DNA of 64,000 nt from Bradyrhizobium sp. C9 (GTDB taxonomy: Bacteria; Pseudomonadota; Alphaproteobacteria; Rhizobiales; Xanthobacteraceae), in assembly GCF_002532045.1 (NCBI RefSeq), contig NZ_NWTG01000026.1:1-64000 (forward strand). The letters run 5' to 3'. Both the position numbers and the translations under genes were made by a program. Below are positions 60,685 through 64,000 of this stretch, one piece after another. The notes below the pieces were generated by a model that searched no databases, was not told where the DNA came from, and saw only the letters and a list, made by a program, of their open reading frames with translations. How positions within the stretch are numbered: position 1 is the first letter of the stretch; each line of letters starts with the position of its first letter.

Positions 60685-60978
60685 ATGAAGATCACTGCCT
60701 CGATCATGCTTGCCGCTGCGCTCGCGCTGTCGTCCGCGCCGGCCAATGCCACCGTGCTCGATCTCTCGACCATGACCTGCAAGCAGTTCGTCGAAGGCGG
60801 CGACGACACCATCAAGATGGTGCTGGTCTGGATGGACGGCTGGTACAAGGGCGATTCCGACGAGGCGATCATCGACACCGACGTGTTCACCGAGAACGCC
60901 AAGAAGTTCGGCACCTATTGCGGAAAGAACCCGACCATCAGCATCGTCAACGCCGCCGAGGCGGTGCTCGGCAAGTAG
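60685..60978 (+). CDS. HdeA/HdeB-like periplasmic protein
   Basis: 97 residues from the ATG at 60685, which has GGAG 8 bases upstream. A signal peptide (KITASIMLAAALALSSAPANA) is followed by LDLSTMTCKQFVEGGDDTIK, MVLVWMDGWYKGDSDEAIID and KFGTYCGKNP, with two cysteines spaced as in the acid-stress chaperone family HdeA/HdeB. A role in periplasmic proteostasis is likely. It is directly next to the convergent PaaI gene. Confidence 0.82.
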   Translation: MKITASIMLAAALALSSAPANATVLDLSTMTCKQFVEGGDDTIKMVLVWMDGWYKGDSDEAIIDTDVFTENAKKFGTYCGKNPTISIVNAAEAVLGK

Positions 60979-61440
60979 TTATCCCGGCAGCATCGCGAAC
61001 GCGCTCGACACCATCGCCACCGGCTTGTTGTCGGTGGCGGAGAGCAGCGTGACGCGGCCGAAGCTCATGGTGCGGCCGAGCCGGACCACGCGCGCGTCGG
61101 CCAGCACATCGGAGGCGGTCGCCGCGCGCATGAAGTGCGTGGTCTGGTCGACCGTCGTCATCGGGCGATAGCCCTTGTTGGCCGCGAGATTGGCCAGCAC
61201 CATCGCGGTGTCGGCGAACGCCATCAGCGCCTGGCCGCAGACGATGCCGCCCTGGCGGCACAGCCGCTCGGAAAACGGCATGCGCAGGATGGCGCCGGGC
61301 TGCCAGTCGGCATCGCCGCCGGCGGGCGGTGCGATGTCGAACTGCTCGATCGACAGATTGAGGTCCTGCACCCATGGCGCAAAGACGTCGCCGAGCACGC
61401 GTTTCGCGTCGTCGATCCCGAATTCATTGGCCTGCTGCAT
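60979..61440 (-). CDS. PaaI-family hotdog thioesterase
   Basis: 153 residues. The hotdog fold is shown by AILRMPFSERLCRQGGIVCG, ALMAFADTAMVLANLAANKG and TTVDQTTHFMRAATASDVL, including the PaaI signature in which a helix-bound acidic residue (FADTAM) activates thioester cleavage. The substrate is probably an aromatic or acyl-CoA ester. It is separated from the amidase by a dispersed repeat. Confidence 0.92.
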   Translation of the reverse strand: MQQANEFGIDDAKRVLGDVFAPWVQDLNLSIEQFDIAPPAGGDADWQPGAILRMPFSERLCRQGGIVCGQALMAFADTAMVLANLAANKGYRPMTTVDQTTHFMRAATASDVLADARVVRLGRTMSFGRVTLLSATDNKPVAMVSSAFAMLPG

Positions 61441-61485
61441 GACGTTCCGTTTCCTCCGCTGATGTTTCTTGCTTGCTGTCTATTG

Positions 61486-61592
61486 TCTAGAGCCTATCCC
61501 GTTCCGATTGTATCGGAACGGGGCTCTAGATTCTTGTTTTGACGCGTTTTCTTCACGCGAACCGGTATCCACTTCGCTCGAAAACGCTCTAG
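61486..61592. repeat. dispersed repeat with TCTAGAGCC inverted arms
   Basis: TCTAGAGCC (61486-61494) is complementary to GGCTCTAGA (61522-61530), and the inner arms CCCGTTCCGAT/ATCGGAACGGG pair as well. A tail GACGCGTTTTCTTCACGCGA and beyond follows. I associate both parts with rhizobial spacer repeats. The stop codon of the amidase gene falls inside the last bases. Confidence 0.7.
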
Positions 61593-63064
61593 TTGCGCGT
61601 GACGTGCACGCGCGGTGTCTTGCCGTCATTCCACTTGCCGTCGATCGCCCGTTCGATCTGGGCGGCGAGCTGCAGCAGCAGGCCGTCATCGGCCTGCTTG
61701 CCGATCGCCTGGATGCCGAGCGGCAGGCCGTGCTCGTTGGTCGCGAGCGGCAGCGAGATCGCCGGGATGCCGCAGAGGTTGGCGAGCGGCGTGAAGGCGA
61801 AGTTGCGCCAGAGATTGCCGAACCAGTCCAGCACCGACGGGTTGTCGCTGATGGTGAGATATTCCCTGGTGCCGATCTTTGGCGTCGGCAGCGCGGTGAT
61901 CGGCGTCAGGATGATGTCCCAATCCTCGAAGAAGGCGCCGAAGCCGCGCGCCGTGGTGTTGAACACAGCCTGCATGCGGGCGCGATCGGCAAAGCTGAAG
62001 TCGCGGCCATGCTCCCAGATGCGGATGTTGATCGGCTCGATCAGGTCCGCCGGCGGCCGCGTCAGTCCGCGCGCCGCGACCATGTTGCCGATCACGACGG
62101 CGAAATTGCTGATGTAGCAGGTGGTCTGCGCCGCGAAGGCTTCCGTGTAGTCGATCGACGGCAGGGCGTAGTCGACCTGATGGCCGAGGCCTTCGAGGAA
62201 GCGGCCGACCCGCTCGAGCTCGGCTGCGATATGCGGCGTCGCGCGATAGTCGCCCCATGTGTGCGACAGCGCGATTCTGAGCCGGCCGGGGTCGCGCGCG
62301 ATCATCGCGGTATAGGGCTCCGGCGGAGTCCAGAACGGCATGAACTCGCCGGGTGCAGGTCCCCGGCAGGCATCGACGAAGGCGGCGGTGTCGCGCACCG
62401 AACGCGACTGGCAGCCCTGGATCGAGACGAGGCCGGTGAGATCGGACAGGTGCGGCGCGAGCGAGAACACGCCGCGCGACACTTTCAGCCCGATATTGCC
62501 GTTGACGCCGGCGGGAATCCGGATCGAGCCGCCGCCGTCGGTGGCATGCGCGATCGGAACGGCGCCGGCGGCAACCATCGCCGCGCTTCCGGCCGACGAG
62601 CCGCAGGTGGTGTAGTCGGTGTTCCAGGGATTGCGCGTGACATAGACCGCAGGGTTCTCGGCCGAGCTGCAGACCCCGAACTCCGGCGTGGTGGTGCGGC
62701 CGATCAGGTTGAGACCGGCCTTGCGCAGCTTCGTCGTCAGGAAGGTGTCGGCCGCGGCGCGGTTGCCGCGCATCATCAGCGAGCCCATCTCCTGCAGCCG
62801 GCCCTTCAGCGTGGGGCCGAGATCCTTCATCAGGAAGGGCAGGCCGGCGAACGGCCCGTTGAGATCGGCGCCGTCGCGCGCGGGATCGGCGATCACGTCG
62901 TCGAACAGCTCGACCAAGCCGGAGAGCGCCGGATCGACCTTGGCCGCGGCGGCGGCAGCCTGTGCCGCCAGCTCCCGCGGCGTCAGCTCGCCATTCCGGA
63001 CCCGATCGGCGAGCGCCGTCCCGTCATGCCGCGTCCATTCGTCCCAGCTCATCGCCAAAGTCAT
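61589..63064 (-). CDS. amidase signature family protein
   Basis: 491 residues; AAAGGA upstream supports the first ATG. The amidase triad is complete: Lys80 in LPFLMKDLG, Ser157 in CGSSAGSAA and Ser180 in DGGGSIRIP (the nucleophile). Helical N-terminus and the C-terminal VLDWFGNLWRNFAFTPLANL segment are normal. It hydrolyses amides; the substrate cannot be told from sequence. The gene ends inside a dispersed repeat, next to the PaaI gene. Confidence 0.95.
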   Translation of the reverse strand: MTLAMSWDEWTRHDGTALADRVRNGELTPRELAAQAAAAAAKVDPALSGLVELFDDVIADPARDGADLNGPFAGLPFLMKDLGPTLKGRLQEMGSLMMRGNRAAADTFLTTKLRKAGLNLIGRTTTPEFGVCSSAENPAVYVTRNPWNTDYTTCGSSAGSAAMVAAGAVPIAHATDGGGSIRIPAGVNGNIGLKVSRGVFSLAPHLSDLTGLVSIQGCQSRSVRDTAAFVDACRGPAPGEFMPFWTPPEPYTAMIARDPGRLRIALSHTWGDYRATPHIAAELERVGRFLEGLGHQVDYALPSIDYTEAFAAQTTCYISNFAVVIGNMVAARGLTRPPADLIEPINIRIWEHGRDFSFADRARMQAVFNTTARGFGAFFEDWDIILTPITALPTPKIGTREYLTISDNPSVLDWFGNLWRNFAFTPLANLCGIPAISLPLATNEHGLPLGIQAIGKQADDGLLLQLAAQIERAIDGKWNDGKTPRVHVTRN

Positions 63065-63280
63065 TTCGATTCCTTTTCTGCTTTGTTGCGCAGTGTAGTT
63101 TGGGGGGCTGCCCGGTCAAACCCATCGCGCGGGCGCTGCTGTCCGACGCGCTTGCGCGGCGTTCCGATGCACCCTGCGCTGCGTTCCGACGCGCTTGCGC
63201 TGCGTTGCAAGCGCCGTGCCCGGCTTGAAAATGCCCCAGTTTTGGCGCCCAATTGCCCCTCGTCAGTGGTGGGGGCGTCC

Positions 63281-63412
63281 ATGTTCCGCAGGTTGGTATT
63301 GCTGGGCGGCGTGATCGCGATCGGGCTTGCGCTCGGTAGCTGCACGCGATGCGGTCCGATCTGGGACGACTGGATGCAGTCGCCGAAATCCTGCAAGTCA
63401 GACAATCTCTAG
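63281..63412 (+). CDS. 43-residue small lipoprotein
   Basis: The ATG at 63281 follows a GGGGG ribosome site. The short chain has a signal (LVLLGGVIAIGLALGSC) with a lipobox cysteine and then TRCGPIWDDWMQSPKSCKSD, with three cysteines and a tryptophan pair. Similar tiny secreted lipoproteins occur in many rhizobia. Function unknown. Confidence 0.65.
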   Translation: MFRRLVLLGGVIAIGLALGSCTRCGPIWDDWMQSPKSCKSDNL

Positions 63413-63500
63413 GGCAGGGCAGGTACGCTTGTCATGGCCACGCTTGGCGGCGGCTTTCTTGCGGTGATATACCGCTGGCGAAAATGCAGGGAGCGTTCTT

Positions 63501-63806
63501 ATGAGAGTTTTGGGCGCAGTTGCGGTCGCGGTGCTGTTGTCGGCGCCGGCCTATGCGCAGATGCCGAACGTCAATCTGATGCCTGAGGTCAAGACCAAGA
63601 CCCAGGAAGAGAAGGATCAGGACGCGATCAACGACCGGGCCTACAAGAACTCGCTGAGCAAGATTCCGGATGCCAAGGGATCGTCCGATCCCTGGGGCGC
63701 GGTGCGCAGCGATGCGCCGCCGAAGGCGGCGGCCCACCCGGCCAAGCCGAAGACAAAGACCGGAAGCTCCGTGCAGCCCGGAAACTCCGCGCAGCGCAGC
63801 CAGTAA
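63501..63806 (+). CDS. short secreted protein of the DPWG type, second copy
   Basis: 101 residues with AGGGAG upstream. A signal peptide (VLGAVAVAVLLSAPAYAQ) precedes VNLMPEVKTKTQEEKDQDAI and AYKNSLSKIPDAKGSSDPWG, then a Lys/Pro/Ser-rich tail. It shares the AYKxxLxxIPxxKxxxDPWG pattern with the product at 55515-55742. Likely periplasmic or extracellular, function unknown. Confidence 0.75.
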   Translation: MRVLGAVAVAVLLSAPAYAQMPNVNLMPEVKTKTQEEKDQDAINDRAYKNSLSKIPDAKGSSDPWGAVRSDAPPKAAAHPAKPKTKTGSSVQPGNSAQRSQ

Positions 63807-63904
63807 GCCCGTTCGGGTCGGCCTGGCCGGTTTCCCGCAGACTCGGATTCTCGTGGCGACACCCCTATATTAGCGGCGTCGTCAGTTGGTTCGGAGTTGC
63901 GGTG

Positions 63905-64000
63905 ATGGTGTTTCGTCCGCGCGATCTCGCCAGCCGGATGGCCGCACGGCGCAAGCCGGATGACGGCTATCTGCGCGAGACCTTCAGCCTGCCGCGCGAC
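63905..64000 (+). CDS. 5' end of an unidentified gene (cut by window edge)
   Basis: The ATG at 63905 (or GTG at 63902) opens a frame that runs without stop to the window end. The 32 codons seen (MVFRPRDLASRMAARRKPDD and so on) do not identify a family. Confidence 0.45.
   Translation, partial: MVFRPRDLASRMAARRKPDDGYLRETFSLPRD

Noticed and set aside
61469..63280. Long plus-strand frame antisense to the amidase gene
   Set aside because: The amidase signature on the minus strand is complete; only the last 43 codons of this frame (from 63281) look like a real small gene.

Overview
The window looks like chromosomal DNA of a Bradyrhizobium-type alphaproteobacterium (Bradyrhizobium/Rhodopseudomonas group). 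Reasons: high GC with strong G/C third-position bias; flagellar gene order flgF-flgG-flgA-flgH and flgBC-fliE-fliQR-flhB followed by a CckA-type hybrid kinase; small flagellar proteins of the DUF6468 and MotE types; several dispersed inverted repeats I associate with this group. No rRNA, tRNA, CRISPR, transposase or phage gene was seen. Gene names rest on reading the translations; no database search was run.

Region 1 (1-13 kb) is motility. A minus-strand operon flgF-flgG-flgA-flgH (distal rod, L-ring, P-ring chaperone) diverges from a tightly overlapping plus-strand operon fliL-fliM-DUF6468-motE. A 1299-residue envelope TPR protein with a 16-unit pentapeptide tandem repeat follows. Region 2 (13-18.9 kb) is accessory metabolism: a LysR regulator with a short-chain dehydrogenase, an MFS exporter, a class V aminotransferase and a VOC protein. 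Region 3 (18.9-27.1 kb) returns to motility: fliO-fliP diverge from flgB-flgC-fliE-fliQ-fliR-flhB, and cckA follows. Three near-perfect CtrA boxes (TTAA-N7-TTAA) lie in front of fliL, the TPR gene and flgB, so the kinase that heads the CckA-ChpT-CtrA relay sits among its likely targets.

Region 4 (27-48 kb) is a mosaic of small stress, envelope and metabolic units with local regulators: a TIM44-like protein, a tandem DUF3606 protein with a lysine-rich tail, GST, an ArsR/SRPBCC pair, Kazal-type inhibitor, class I fumarase, YciB, a carotenoid oxygenase with a divergent TetR, a SET-domain protein, an NsrR-like regulator divergent from a group III truncated haemoglobin, an XRE regulator divergent from small membrane proteins, and DsbA-like, NIPSNAP, transglutaminase and GNAT proteins. 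Several regulators have a readable operator in the adjoining intergenic region.

Region 5 (48-55 kb) is the most system-like accessory block. A TetR repressor diverges from a dimeric alpha/beta-barrel-like protein, followed by an MFS transporter, a DUF1254/DUF1214 protein and a 707-residue outer-membrane protein made of two homologous barrel halves. Two copies of one promoter-plus-palindrome module precede the first gene and the transporter, which suggests a TetR-controlled uptake or processing locus for an unknown small molecule. Region 6 (55-64 kb) holds a secreted caspase-like protein, a PQQ-type quinoprotein dehydrogenase with a C-terminal membrane anchor, an HdeB-like protein, a PaaI thioesterase, an amidase, two short secreted proteins sharing a DPWG signature, and a gene cut by the window edge.
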